A stretch of 64,000 nucleotides of DNA from Chitinimonas arctica (GTDB taxonomy: Bacteria > Pseudomonadota > Gammaproteobacteria > Burkholderiales > Chitinimonadaceae), in NCBI RefSeq assembly GCF_007431345.1, contig NZ_CP041730.1:5022001-5086000 (forward strand), given 5' to 3'. The position numbers were made by a program, and so were the translations under genes. Below the pieces are notes generated by a model, which ran no database searches, was not told the DNA's origin, and saw only the letters and a list, made by a program, of their open reading frames with translations. Of the stretch, positions 35,736 through 44,632 are shown in pieces. The stretch's first letter is position 1; each line of letters starts with the position of its first letter.

Positions 35736-36600
35736 GAGCTGCTAACAAAACCTCGGGGAACAAAGCAACCAGCTGCCTTGCCTGATGGGGCATGAAGCGA
35801 GCTCTCATCAGCCAGCAATTATGGAAGTCACTGCAGCCGCTGCTGCCCGTCCAGCCACGTTCACGCCAATGAGGCCGTCCGCGCCTGGATGATCGAGCGG
35901 CCTTCAATGGCATTCTTTTCGTCCTGAGCACGGGCATTCCTTGGGAGGATTTACCTAAGGAGATGGGCTTCGGTAGCGGCATGACCTGTTGGCGGCGCCT
36001 GCGAGAGTGGCAAGCCCAAGGTTTATGGGAGCGCCTGCATCTAGCCTTACTCACCCAATTGCGACAGCACGACCAGATCGATTGGAGCCGTGCCAGTATT
36101 GATGGCGCCAGTGTCGCCAGCCCCCGGGGGGCGAACAGACTGGACCGAACCCAACAGATAGAGGCAAGCTAGGCAGCAAGCGCCATATCGTTGTGGATCG
36201 CCGAGGCGTTCCATTGGCAGTGCTGGTCACATGGGCAAACCGGCATGATTCGATAGCGTTCGAACCCTTGTTGGATTTGTTGCCCTCCGTTCCCGGGCTA
36301 GCTGGCCGACCTCGGCGCCGACCTGACAAGCTCCATGCCGATAATGGGTATGACTTCCCACGTTGTCGGGCCTATCTCCGCAAGCGGGGCACGCTGGCGC
36401 GAATTGCCAGGCGGGGCGTCGAAAGCAGCGAGCGGCTGGGCCAGCACCGCTGGGTGGTGGAGCGGACGCATGCCTGGTTCGCTGGCTTTGGGAAGCTACG
36501 CATCCGCTTTGAGCGAAGTCTCGATACGCATTACGCCTTGCTCAAGCTGGCGTGTTCGTTGATTTGTTTGCGTTTTGTGAATAGGTTTTGTTAGCGGCTC
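35736..36600 (+). mobile_element. IS5-family insertion sequence (865 bp)
   Basis: Terminal inverted repeats are GAGCTGCTAACAAAACC at the left and its near-complement at the right (one mismatch). The element is flanked by TTA on both sides (35733-35735 and 36601-36603), a TNA target duplication as in the IS1031/IS427-like groups. The right-hand TTA is the vapC stop codon. The transposase is spread over two frames, and the first contains an in-frame TGA. A related solo end lies at 1209-1268. Confidence 0.9.
35791..36594 (+). pseudogene. IS5-family transposase, two frames with an internal stop
   Basis: The first frame starts MKRALISQQLWKSLQPLLP and should continue GRPRLDDRAAFNGILFVLSTG, but a TGA at the SRQ/GRP junction (probably from CGA) interrupts it. 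After SIDGASVASP the protein continues in the -1 frame as PGGEQTGPNPTDRGKLGSKR, starting at the C5G6 run near 36121. Programmed frameshifting at such runs is usual in this group. The second part includes KLHADNGYDFPRCR with the second catalytic Asp and the C-terminal VVERTHAWFAGFGKLRIRFE with the Glu. The nonsense codon probably prevents production of full transposase. Confidence 0.85.
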
Positions 36601-37002
36601 TTAACCCTTTATCCAGTTTTCGACGACCAGTCCGGGATAAGCTGCAAAGTCGCTCTCATTGTTCGTTACAAGCGTCGCACCCAACGACATCGCATGCGCA
36701 GCGATAAGTTTGTCCAAATGATCCGATTTCCTATCTCGCGTTGCCTTGCGGGCAGGGCCATAGAAACGAGCCGCATTGCCTTCAAACGGCTTCACCTCGA
36801 TCAGTTCAATGAGTGCATCAAGGTTTTGTCGTTCCCGCTCGGAATCGGCGCACACTGATACACCAAACTCCAATTCTGCCAAGGTGATGGCAGAGATCAC
36901 CACGTCGCCGACATAGCATTGAGCGAAACGTTGCGACACTGCCTCAGGCTGATTCTTCATCAGGTAGATGCACATATTGGTATCGAGCATGTAACGAGGC
37001 AT
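36601..37002 (-). CDS. vapC: VapC-type PIN-domain toxin ribonuclease
   Basis: 133 residues, complete. PIN acidic residues are all visible: Asp in YMLDTNMCIYL, Glu in ITLAELEFGV, Asp in KSDHLDKLIAAHA, and Asp in LVTNNESDF. Members cleave tRNA or rRNA and are neutralised by VapB. The ATG overlaps the vapB stop (TGATG). The TAA stop coincides with the target duplication of the IS5-family element, so the element landed on the last codon without damaging the protein. Confidence 0.92.
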   Translation of the reverse strand: MPRYMLDTNMCIYLMKNQPEAVSQRFAQCYVGDVVISAITLAELEFGVSVCADSERERQNLDALIELIEVKPFEGNAARFYGPARKATRDRKSDHLDKLIAAHAMSLGATLVTNNESDFAAYPGLVVENWIKG

Positions 37003-37238
37003 CAAATCGTATCCCTTTCGTCTTGGTCATGCTCCCCTCGACCTTCGGCCATGAATTCCGGCGAAAATCTGGCAAACCGCTCCATGAGGCCTGCGAGAGA
37101 TTGCCGCGCAGGGCGAATGCGCAACTCGTCGCCGACGCGCTCAATCTCCAACTCGATATCGGTGCGAGGGTAGGAGAGTTCAGCCGGGATGCGTACAGCC
37201 TGTGAGTTGCCGTTGCGGAAAATTTTCGTGGTGTGCAA
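37002..37238 (-). CDS. vapB: VapB-type antitoxin, AbrB fold
   Basis: 78 residues. The start is a TTG preceded by GAGG at six bases. KIFRNGNSQAVRIPAELS is the swapped-hairpin AbrB DNA-binding motif, followed by an acidic tail that binds VapC. It is translationally coupled to vapC. The complex should repress its own promoter through the palindrome just upstream (37258-37271). Confidence 0.88.
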   Translation of the reverse strand: MHTTKIFRNGNSQAVRIPAELSYPRTDIELEIERVGDELRIRPARQSLAGLMERFARFSPEFMAEGRGEHDQDERDTI

Positions 37239-37257
37239 AGCATCCTCACTGCAGTGT

Positions 37258-37271
37258 GTACATGGATGTAC
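37258..37271. promoter_or_regulatory. Palindrome upstream of vapBC
   Basis: GTACATGGATGTAC has perfect 6-bp arms with a 2-bp centre, 20 bases upstream of the vapB start. This is the expected position of the VapBC operator. Confidence 0.55.
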
Positions 37272-37451
37272 TGTAGCATCAAACCAAAGTGTGCGGATGG
37301 AAAGTCATTGAGTGCGGAAGTCGCTCGGCCTGTTTGACCGCATCCAGGTCGCGTATCCGGTCAAACAGACCGCGTTCGCCACGTGAATGCGGTTCTCGAC
37401 TTCCTGCAGGTCCAGTCGTTCTACAGCAACGAGCCGGTACTTCAATGGCTC

Positions 37452-38309
37452 TCAGCTTGAGAAAGTGACACGCATGTCCTTGCGCCTGACCGCAAGCTCG
37501 TTACGCGTATTGGCGTTTTCCACGACCGCTCCCATATGTTGACCCGTTGTGCCGTTGCTCTTCTGAACCGTTAACGCGGCCTGGGTGGTGCTTGCCAAAT
37601 AGCCGGAAGTCCAGCCTTTGAAACCCATGCTGTTGCGCAATTCTTTATGCAGCTTCGCAGCGAAACTGTTATGTACGTCCGAGACTTCGGCAAGGCTCCC
37701 TGCCCGGAAGCGGCTTTGCCAATCCGTGTTTTCACGCCCATAGTTTTTTCCGGCACCGCCCCAGCATGAGTTGACTCGTACATCGGCTTGGGGCGGTAGT
37801 TTCATCTTTGAAAGCATACGGCTTACGTCACCGACCCGAGCCTCTTCTCTTGTATCGCTCTGGAGCCTGGAAGATTCGCCGCCGGGTGCGCCGTGGGCCT
37901 GCACATAGACGCGCGGCTGTGTGGCACTTACTCCGCGAAAGTCGGCTAGCGCACGATTGGTTCGCTTACTAAGAGGAGTTCCGGCTTCGGCCCCACTGAT
38001 ACCCTGGCTGCCAAAGCGGCCGCCCCAGGATGCGTTGGCCAAGTGTTCCGCTGCGCGGTAGCGGTGAGATGCGGCGGAACTGAAGAACGACGGTATGTAT
38101 AGGCTGCGCCGCTCGGCCACAGCCCGGTCATAGAAGCTGGCCCGCTGGGCATCATCTTTAAACACCGGGGTAATGCCAGCTTTCCCTCTGGAGAACTTAT
38201 GCGCAGTCATGCCGACCGCGTTGGCGAAGAAATTTTCGGTATCGCGGTGAGGCGATACCATGAAGTACTGGGCCGGATGAGCGGGTGGCGGTTGTTTTTT
38301 GCGCTTCAT
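37452..38309 (-). CDS. Putative clan CD (caspase-like) cysteine protease, effector candidate
   Basis: 285 residues with a strongly basic N-terminus (MKRKKQPPPAHPAQ) and no signal peptide or membrane segment. Two hydrophobic strands end in the expected catalytic residues of clan CD proteases: PRVYVQAHGAPGG (His139-Gly140) and ADVRVNSCWGGAG (Cys182), 43 residues apart, as in caspases, C80 toxin autoproteases and their relatives. I do not recognise a named family. It stands alone, starts with a good GGAGG site, and is surrounded by mobile debris. A secreted or injected toxin, or an intracellular defence protease, is possible. The function is inference. Confidence 0.5.
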   Translation of the reverse strand: MKRKKQPPPAHPAQYFMVSPHRDTENFFANAVGMTAHKFSRGKAGITPVFKDDAQRASFYDRAVAERRSLYIPSFFSSAASHRYRAAEHLANASWGGRFGSQGISGAEAGTPLSKRTNRALADFRGVSATQPRVYVQAHGAPGGESSRLQSDTREEARVGDVSRMLSKMKLPPQADVRVNSCWGGAGKNYGRENTDWQSRFRAGSLAEVSDVHNSFAAKLHKELRNSMGFKGWTSGYLASTTQAALTVQKSNGTTGQHMGAVVENANTRNELAVRRKDMRVTFSS

Positions 38310-38802
38310 GTTTCCTCCTTATGGCTTGCCTTGTTTGGACTTGTCCATTTCATCAGTCGCCCCTTCTTTTGATTGGGGGCTCTTGCGACTCTGCGCAAAA
38401 GGCATGCCAACACTCCCGCACCTCAAACCCTGAGTTGCACGGAGGGAGGACGGAGAAGCCTGGGCAAGAAATTGCCCAATTGGGGTAGGAAAGCACCCGA
38501 CTTCCTGCAACGATGTCTCGGTGTGTCGCCGGCACCAATTGGGAACCGGACATGATTGACCAGACCGTCGCCCAGTAACGTGGTACATGACGATGATCCA
38601 CCAGTACAGGACCGCGCAGCGTGGCAGGCACGACAGGATGGTTATAGGAAAGTTGGACTAAAACACGCAACACTCTAGAAACTACCGTACTTTCGCATAA
38701 TGTTTATTATGTCAAGTTGACGACAGGATTGAGCTACACGACAGCCGGCAAGACGTTTTGCTGTTAGTGAACACAACCAAGTGTTCCACTAAAGGGTTTG
38801 CT
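38310..38802. other. Intergenic region before trehalase
   Basis: About 490 bases with no recognisable gene or RNA. A short imperfect hairpin (GGGCAAGAAATTGCCC, 38462-38477) is visible. The region 38700-38715 is AT-rich and may hold the trehalase promoter. Confidence 0.4.
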
Positions 38803-40275
38803 ATGCCGATGTCACTCGTCACCCTTCGACACCTATGGCCACTCGCCCTACTTTCCGTCTCGCATTCCGCTGTCGCGCAAAGCGTTGCGGCGAAGTGTGC
38901 CGACCCCGTCACACCCATGCCCCCGTCGGTGTTGTATGGCATGTTGTATCACGACGTCGAACTTTCCGGCCTTTACCCCGATAGCAAGGCATTCGCCGAC
39001 ATGGTGGCGATCCGTCCACCACAGCAGATCGCGGAGGAATATGCGAATAGGAAGAATACAGCTGACTTTGAGCTGAAGGAGTTTATCGAAACGCATTTCA
39101 CCCCGTCGGCACGGCAATCCAATCACTATGTCCCCGTTGCAAAGCAAGGCATCACCGCGCATATCGACACGTTGTGGCAATTTCTTCGCCGCGATCCCGG
39201 CGTAAATACGCACCCCTGCTCATCATTGCTGCCGCTTTTCTACCCTTACCTCGTGGCGGGTGGCCGTTTTGATGAAATCTACTACTGGGACTCGTACTTC
39301 ATCATGCTGGGTCTGGTACGGAGTGACCGTCGGGATTTAATGAAGGACGGGCTGCGCAACATTGCGGACTTGATCGATCGCTATGGACACGTCCCCAATG
39401 GAAATCGTTCCTACTACCTAAGCCGCTCGCAACCACCACTCTTTGCGCAAATGGTGCAACTCGCCGCGGTATACGAAGGCGATCGCGTATATCTGCAATA
39501 TCTACCCGCCCTGAACAGAGAGTATGCATATTGGATGGATGGCCAGGGGCTGATCGCTCCCGGCGCCACTTGGCGTCATCTCGTGCGCCTTAGCAAAGGT
39601 ACATGGTTGAACCGCCATTGGGACGATCTCGCGACACCTCGCGACGAGTCTTACCGGGAGGACCTGATCACCGCGCAGGAGGCACCCCGACGCAAGCAGG
39701 AAGATATGTGGCGTAATCTTCGCGCGGCAGCCGAAACTGGATGGGATTTCAGTTCACGTTGGTTTGCCGATGGCAAAACGCTTGCAACGATTGAGGTCGT
39801 CTCGCTGATTCCGGTGGATTTGAACTGTTTACTTGCCGATCACGAACGTACGCTTGCAAGGGCATACCGCCTACAGGGTGATTTCAAGCAGATGGCGAAC
39901 TTCGAACGGCGTGCGGCGGTACGCATTCGTGCGATTCGCAGGCTACTGTGGGACCGCCAGCTTGGGGCGTACGGCGATTACAACTTCATAAGCAAGCGGC
40001 TCACGCATCGGCTGAGCGCCGCCACCGTCTATCCGCTCTACTTCGGCATAGCGACCAAGGCACAGGCGCGCGCCATCGCATCAACATTGCGCGCCCGGCT
40101 GCTGCGACCCGGCGGCCTTGCCACTACGACGGTCTGCACGGGACAGCAATGGGATGAACCCAATGGCTGGGCGCCATTGCAGTATCTTGCAGTAATGGGC
40201 CTCGCTGTATCCGGCAGCAGGCCGCCTCGCGGAACCCATTTTGCCCTCCACAGCCCAATTGCGGTAGGATTGTGA
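38803..40275 (+). pseudogene. treA: Periplasmic trehalase (GH37), 3' end lost
   Basis: A signal peptide (HLWPLALLSVSHSAVAQ) is followed by a GH37 body. The first trehalase signature is present as GGRFDEIYYWDSY, and the second as QQWDEPNGWAPLQ. After GLAVSG the sequence turns into an unrelated SRPPRGTHFALHSPIAVGL and ends. Normal periplasmic trehalases continue for roughly 60-80 more residues, including the Gly-rich GGGGEYxxQxGFGWTNG region that carries the catalytic base Glu. The protein therefore lacks an essential residue and should be inactive. The break lies directly before the Phd/PIN module. Start chosen at 38803, after AAAGGG. Confidence 0.8.
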
Positions 40276-40304
40276 CTATAGGCAATGACCATAGGAGCAT
40301 GTAC

Positions 40305-40532
40305 ATGGAAGCAACAATTGGAGCCGGTGAATTCAAAGCGCGTTGCTTGAAACTCATTGATGATGTTGCAGCGACCAGAGAGCCTCTTGTCATCACCAAG
40401 CACGGGGTCGCAGTGGCGAAGCTGGTACCCATTCCCTCGGAAACCCGGCTGTTCGGCGCCTTGAAAGGCAGTGTCCGTGCTACGGACGATATCGTTTCGC
40501 CACTAGATAACGACTGGGAGGCGACGCTTTGA
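40305..40532 (+). CDS. Phd/YefM-family antitoxin
   Basis: 75 residues. GAGEFKARCLKLIDDVAATR and LVITKHGVAVAKLVP form the Phd/YefM DNA-binding fold. The rest is the toxin-binding tail ending DNDWEATL. The second ATG after AGGAG has proper spacing, so I start at 40305. The stop overlaps the TTG start of the PIN toxin by TTGA. A similar antitoxin fragment occurs at 41238-41289. Confidence 0.9.
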   Translation: MEATIGAGEFKARCLKLIDDVAATREPLVITKHGVAVAKLVPIPSETRLFGALKGSVRATDDIVSPLDNDWEATL

Positions 40533-40945
40533 CCGTTCTAATCGATACGCATGTGTTGGTTTGGTTATTGGAGGGCAACCGATGTCTATCACCAAATGCC
40601 CTCCAGCTCATCGATGAGGCCGCGGCAAGGAACACGCTCCGCGTCGCAGCGATCACACCATGGGAAATCGCGATGTTGGTCAGCAAAGGAAGACTTGCAC
40701 TGGATCGTGATGTAGGCGAATGGATAGAACAAGCGATGGCATTGCCTGGCATCAAACTGACCCAGCTCGATCCTGCGATCGCGGTGGCAAGCACTCGACT
40801 ACCGTGGAATTGCCACCCCGATCCAGCGGATCGGATGATTGTTGCAACGGCAAGGCATCTGGAGGCGCTATTGATAACGGAGGATAGCTTGCTGCTCGGC
40901 TATGCCGAACAGGGGCACTTCAATGCGAAGAGGGCCTGTAAGTGA
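40529..40945 (+). CDS. PIN-domain toxin (VapC family, Phd-paired)
   Basis: 138 residues beginning at a TTG that overlaps the antitoxin stop. The motifs LIDTHVLVWLLEG (Asp), ITPWEIAMLVSKGRL (Glu) and DPADRMIVATARHL (Asp) are those of the PIN group usually coupled to Phd-type antitoxins. Length and all acidic residues are intact. Probably an endoribonuclease held inactive by the product of 40305-40532. Confidence 0.9.
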   Translation: MTVLIDTHVLVWLLEGNRCLSPNALQLIDEAAARNTLRVAAITPWEIAMLVSKGRLALDRDVGEWIEQAMALPGIKLTQLDPAIAVASTRLPWNCHPDPADRMIVATARHLEALLITEDSLLLGYAEQGHFNAKRACK

Positions 40946-41349
40946 CGCCCGCACGGAACAATATTCTCCCTTTATCCCTACCCTACCCCGCATAGGAAAC
41001 CTCGACCCATGGCTTGACTTGACCAAATTACCGAAAAGCCTGAGCCTTACGTCTCCGCACTGCCATCAGTGCAGCACGCGCACCACGCTCCCCCGCCAGC
41101 AGCGCTCCGGCACCGACTGCACTTCAGCGTAATTGCCATGGTGATCTCTGGCCACGCTTGCAATGAAAAACGGTGAGGCTACAGTTCGAGTACTACTGTT
41201 GTCCCGTCCGTGCGGAATCACTTTACGCCATGCTGCCAGGGAACCTCTCATCATTACCAAGCATGGAGTTGCAGTGGCAAAGCTTAGATGCTCCCTTGTG
41301 TATACTTCCATGAAATCCAGCCGAACCCATCCTGCCAGGGATATTAATA
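40946..41349. other. Gap with a Phd-antitoxin fragment
   Basis: At 41238-41289 the + strand encodes REPLIITKHGVAVAKL, nearly identical to the intact antitoxin upstream, followed by unrelated sequence, so it is a partial second copy. The 41060-41160 stretch is open on the minus strand (HHGNYAEVQSVPERCW) but I cannot assign it. No RNA gene seen. Confidence 0.6.
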
Positions 41350-42561
41350 ATGATAATGAAGCCAGAAGTTCCAGAAAAATCGCTTGGGAAAATTCTGGTT
41401 GACCCTGCCAAAGCCGTGCTTGGCAATGTTGCCGGAGCCGTTAGCGAAACCACAGAATTGCTGGATCAAAGCGGGCCCCTGAAGCCAGGTACGGGCCTCG
41501 CCAGTGGTGTGCTGGCGTTGACGCTGTCATTCCTATGCTTGCTGGGGGTGATTGCTTTCCACTTCCCACAGTATCTGACCACACCTGAATTGCGTAAAAA
41601 CTACTCGCCCGATGTGATACGTCATATTCTGTTTGCGGCATTGGTCTTGTCTGGCGTGATCAGCACATTAAATGTGCTGCTAAATCGCCGGCGTGGTTTG
41701 AATGCGGTAGCGGCTACCCTGGTTATTGCTGCGGTGGCTTTGGGCGGATCGCATGTGCCGATTGCCGATTTTCCTGATCATACGCCATATATAGGTTTGG
41801 ACTGGTTTATCCTTGACTTGCTGGGTTCCACCATCATTTTTGTAGTCATAGAGAAATTATTCCCGCTTTATAAAGGGCAGTTGATTTTCCGCCGTGAATG
41901 GCAAACCGATATGGTGCACTTTGCCGTCAATCATTTCATTGTCGGCTTGGCGTTGTTGACGGTAAATTTCGCTATTCACCGCCTGTTTGGCTGGATGGCG
42001 CACGACAGTGTGCGCGATTTTGTGCAGTCCATTTATTTCCTGCCGCAATTGTTGCTGTGTATTCTGGCAGCTGATCTAGTGCAGTATTGGACGCATCGTG
42101 CTTACCATGAGATTCCATTTTTGTGGCGCTTCCATGCCGTCCATCACTCGGTTAAAACCATGGACTGGCTAGCCGGTTCACGCCAGCATATCCTTGAATT
42201 GATCTGCACACGCGTCGGTGTCCTGGGTGCCTTGTATGTGCTGGGTTTTGACAAGGCCGTGATGGATGTCTACATCATTGTGGTTGGCTTCCAGGCTGTG
42301 TTCAATCATGCGAACGTGCATTTGCCGTGGGGGCCGTTCAAATACCTGATCGTCACGCCGGATTTTCATCACTGGCACCATTCATCGGATGATGTGGCAA
42401 TTGACAAGAATTACGCAGCACACTATGCCTTCCTTGATCATTTTTTTGGTACGGCGATCAAGGGGCAAACGGGCTTCCCAGAGAAATACGGTGTCGTGGG
42501 CGATTATATGCCGGATGGCTTTGTGAGACAGCAGATGTCTCCATTCCGTTCGCAGAAGTAG
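41350..42561 (+). CDS. Fatty acid hydroxylase/sterol desaturase family membrane protein
   Basis: 403 residues, about six hydrophobic segments, with the diiron histidine clusters complete: HRAYHE, HAVHHS and HHWHHSS, plus FNHANVH. The family hydroxylates or desaturates lipids using O2 in the inner membrane. An N-terminal ~60-residue extension precedes the first helix. The gene is visibly more AT-rich than its neighbours, which suggests acquisition from another source. A second, shorter family member lies at 51301. Substrate unknown. Confidence 0.85.
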   Translation: MIMKPEVPEKSLGKILVDPAKAVLGNVAGAVSETTELLDQSGPLKPGTGLASGVLALTLSFLCLLGVIAFHFPQYLTTPELRKNYSPDVIRHILFAALVLSGVISTLNVLLNRRRGLNAVAATLVIAAVALGGSHVPIADFPDHTPYIGLDWFILDLLGSTIIFVVIEKLFPLYKGQLIFRREWQTDMVHFAVNHFIVGLALLTVNFAIHRLFGWMAHDSVRDFVQSIYFLPQLLLCILAADLVQYWTHRAYHEIPFLWRFHAVHHSVKTMDWLAGSRQHILELICTRVGVLGALYVLGFDKAVMDVYIIVVGFQAVFNHANVHLPWGPFKYLIVTPDFHHWHHSSDDVAIDKNYAAHYAFLDHFFGTAIKGQTGFPEKYGVVGDYMPDGFVRQQMSPFRSQK

Positions 42562-42610
42562 CCGTCCGGGTTCCAGTTTCAACCACCAAGCGATGACGGA
42601 AAGAAATCCA

Positions 42611-43207
42611 ATGCGGAATACTCTTACCCTTGCGGCAATCTTGCTTCTCGCGGGCAATCTCAGCGGTTGCGCCATCCAACACAGGATAGCGGACAATTAC
42701 GTGAGTTTCCTGCAAACGCATCCCAGTTCGAACCCGCTGCCGAAAACCAATGCCGTCGTCGCCTATGACTTGACGGAAAGTACCCGCAATCATCACTATG
42801 AATTTCGCTCCGTCCTGGTTGGTTATGCCCATGTCTGGATCGTTGAAATAGCGAAAATGCTCGACGATACCTTGGCCTCCAAGGATGTGCAGCAGGCATT
42901 TGGCAAGCTGACCAGGTCCGCGGACCTGAAGAATGCCGATATAGCCGTCAAATTCGATCTCAAGCGCTACGAATTCACCGATTACAGCGCCCAAATGACC
43001 ATGAACATCACCGCAACACGCGCTGGCAGGGAGATCGTCAACCGCGACTACATCGGCGTTGGCACTCCGCAGGGGGCAAAATTCGCCTTGGGCCCGATAC
43101 TCACCGGCCCGCTGCTCGTCAGGGAAGCTTTTCAGCTCTCTACCCAATCCGCGCTGGATACTATCTTGGCGGCATTTGTGGCGGACTTGCAGAAGGTTCC
43201 CGGCTAA
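42611..43207 (+). CDS. Predicted lipoprotein
   Basis: 198 residues. N-terminus MRNTLTLAAILLLAGNLSGC has a lipobox (LSGC), so it should be lipid-anchored after cleavage before the Cys. The mature part is a mixed alpha/beta domain (ADIAVKFDLKRYEFTDYSAQ) of a type seen in small outer-membrane-associated lipoproteins, but I do not recognise the family. Start chosen at the ATG after GGAAAG. It follows the hydroxylase by 49 bases. Confidence 0.7.
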   Translation: MRNTLTLAAILLLAGNLSGCAIQHRIADNYVSFLQTHPSSNPLPKTNAVVAYDLTESTRNHHYEFRSVLVGYAHVWIVEIAKMLDDTLASKDVQQAFGKLTRSADLKNADIAVKFDLKRYEFTDYSAQMTMNITATRAGREIVNRDYIGVGTPQGAKFALGPILTGPLLVREAFQLSTQSALDTILAAFVADLQKVPG

Positions 43208-43390
43208 GACGGTTTAGAGTGTACGGAAAAAGCATACGATAGAAAATATTATGAGCTCATGGCTTGACTCTATAGCTACTCCAGGGTGTGAAATGGCGCT
43301 GGTCACCAAGTCTTGGCGGCCGCAATTAAAACGCAATTGCAAGAAAGCTGTTTTTCTCTCTATCCAACGCAACTACGAGGAATACGTTAG

Positions 43391-44044
43391 ATGATTACCA
43401 AGCGAATGTTTGGCCGCGCCATGCTTGCCCTGGGCCTGGCGCTAGCAGGGGGCACTGCCTTCGCCGCTGGAGATCACAGCAGCGATGCGCCTATCATGCC
43501 CTTGGCCAATCCACAGCCGGTAGAAACACCAGGCAAGATCGAAGTGATCGAATTTTTCTGGTATGGCTGCCCTCATTGCTACCAGGTAGAACACACGGTC
43601 GGCGCATGGGAGAAGACGCTGCCCAAGGATGTGGTGTTCCGCCGCGAGCATGCATTGTGGGACGGCCGCAGTGATATGACAGGCCATGCCAAGCTCTTCA
43701 TCACCTTGCGCTTGATGGGCCTGCTGCCCAAGTACAATCGCGCGGTATTCGATGCGGTTGCCTCCAAGATTGAGCTGCGTGACGAGCAAGTGCTGTTCGA
43801 CTGGGTCGCCAAGCAAGGCATCAATCGCAGCCAGTTCGAAGCCGCCTACAAGTCATTCGGCATTGGTGCACAACTCGGTCGTGCCAAGCAATTGACCAAA
43901 ACCTACCGAATCGAAGGCGTTCCGACCTTCATCATCAACGGCAAGTTTGTTACCTCGCCACACCAAGCCGGCAGCGAGCAGCGCATGTTCGCCTTAATCG
44001 ACGAACTGATTGCCCGCGAGCGCAAGGCCGGCAAGGGACAGTAA
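43391..44044 (+). CDS. dsbA: Thiol:disulfide interchange protein DsbA
   Basis: 217 residues. Signal peptide (MLALGLALAGGTAFA). Thioredoxin fold with active site FFWYGCPHCYQVE (CPHC, as in DsbA) and the cis-Pro region EGVPTFIINGKF. It oxidises cysteines of exported proteins in the periplasm. The start ATG follows GAGGAA. A single gene with its own upstream region. Exported lectin and other Cys-containing proteins in this window could be substrates. Confidence 0.93.
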   Translation: MITKRMFGRAMLALGLALAGGTAFAAGDHSSDAPIMPLANPQPVETPGKIEVIEFFWYGCPHCYQVEHTVGAWEKTLPKDVVFRREHALWDGRSDMTGHAKLFITLRLMGLLPKYNRAVFDAVASKIELRDEQVLFDWVAKQGINRSQFEAAYKSFGIGAQLGRAKQLTKTYRIEGVPTFIINGKFVTSPHQAGSEQRMFALIDELIARERKAGKGQ

Positions 44045-44124
44045 CGACAGGCGTGACCAGGGCTTTGAATTGGCCAAAATGCCTCCATCTGCTTGCGGTC
44101 CCCTCCCCGATCGCAAGGAAAACC

Positions 44125-44610
44125 ATGCAACCCAAATTCCACTTGGCACAAGTCAATATCGGCAAGGCCAAAGCCCCGATGGACCAGCCGGTGATGAAAG
44201 GCTTCGCCGATCAGCTCGATAGCATCAATGCCTTGGCCGAGCGCAGCCCCGGTTTTGTCTGGCGGCTCAAGACCGAAGCTGGCGATGCCACCGATATCCA
44301 GCTGTTTGAAGATCCGCTGCTGCTGGTGAACATGTCGGTCTGGGAATCGCTCGAGGATCTCCAGAAATACGTCTACACCGGCGACCATCTGCAAGTGCTT
44401 AAGGATCGTAAGCAGTGGTTCGATAAGTTTGAAAGACCGGTGCTGGCATTATGGTGGATACCGGCCGGCTACACGCCCACGGGCCAAGAGGCTCGCGAGC
44501 GATTGGAACAGCTTTGGCGCGAAGGGCCCTCCCCCGCCGTGTTTTCCTTTGCGAAGCCTTTTCCGATGCCGACAAGCGACGTGACCGAGGTAGTATCGCT
44601 TTCCGTCTAA
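44125..44610 (+). CDS. DUF3291-family protein
   Basis: 161 residues. HLAQVNIGKAKAPMDQPVM at the N-terminus, GFVWRLKTEAGDAT, and the VNMSVWESLEDLQKYVY segment match DUF3291, a dimeric alpha/beta-barrel (ABM-like) family of unknown function. LALWWIPAGYTPTGQEA is another conserved part. The ATG at 44125 follows AAGGAAAA. It is closely followed by an acetyltransferase gene. Confidence 0.85.
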   Translation: MQPKFHLAQVNIGKAKAPMDQPVMKGFADQLDSINALAERSPGFVWRLKTEAGDATDIQLFEDPLLLVNMSVWESLEDLQKYVYTGDHLQVLKDRKQWFDKFERPVLALWWIPAGYTPTGQEARERLEQLWREGPSPAVFSFAKPFPMPTSDVTEVVSLSV

Positions 44611-44632
44611 CCAAATTGAATGAGGACTGGCG

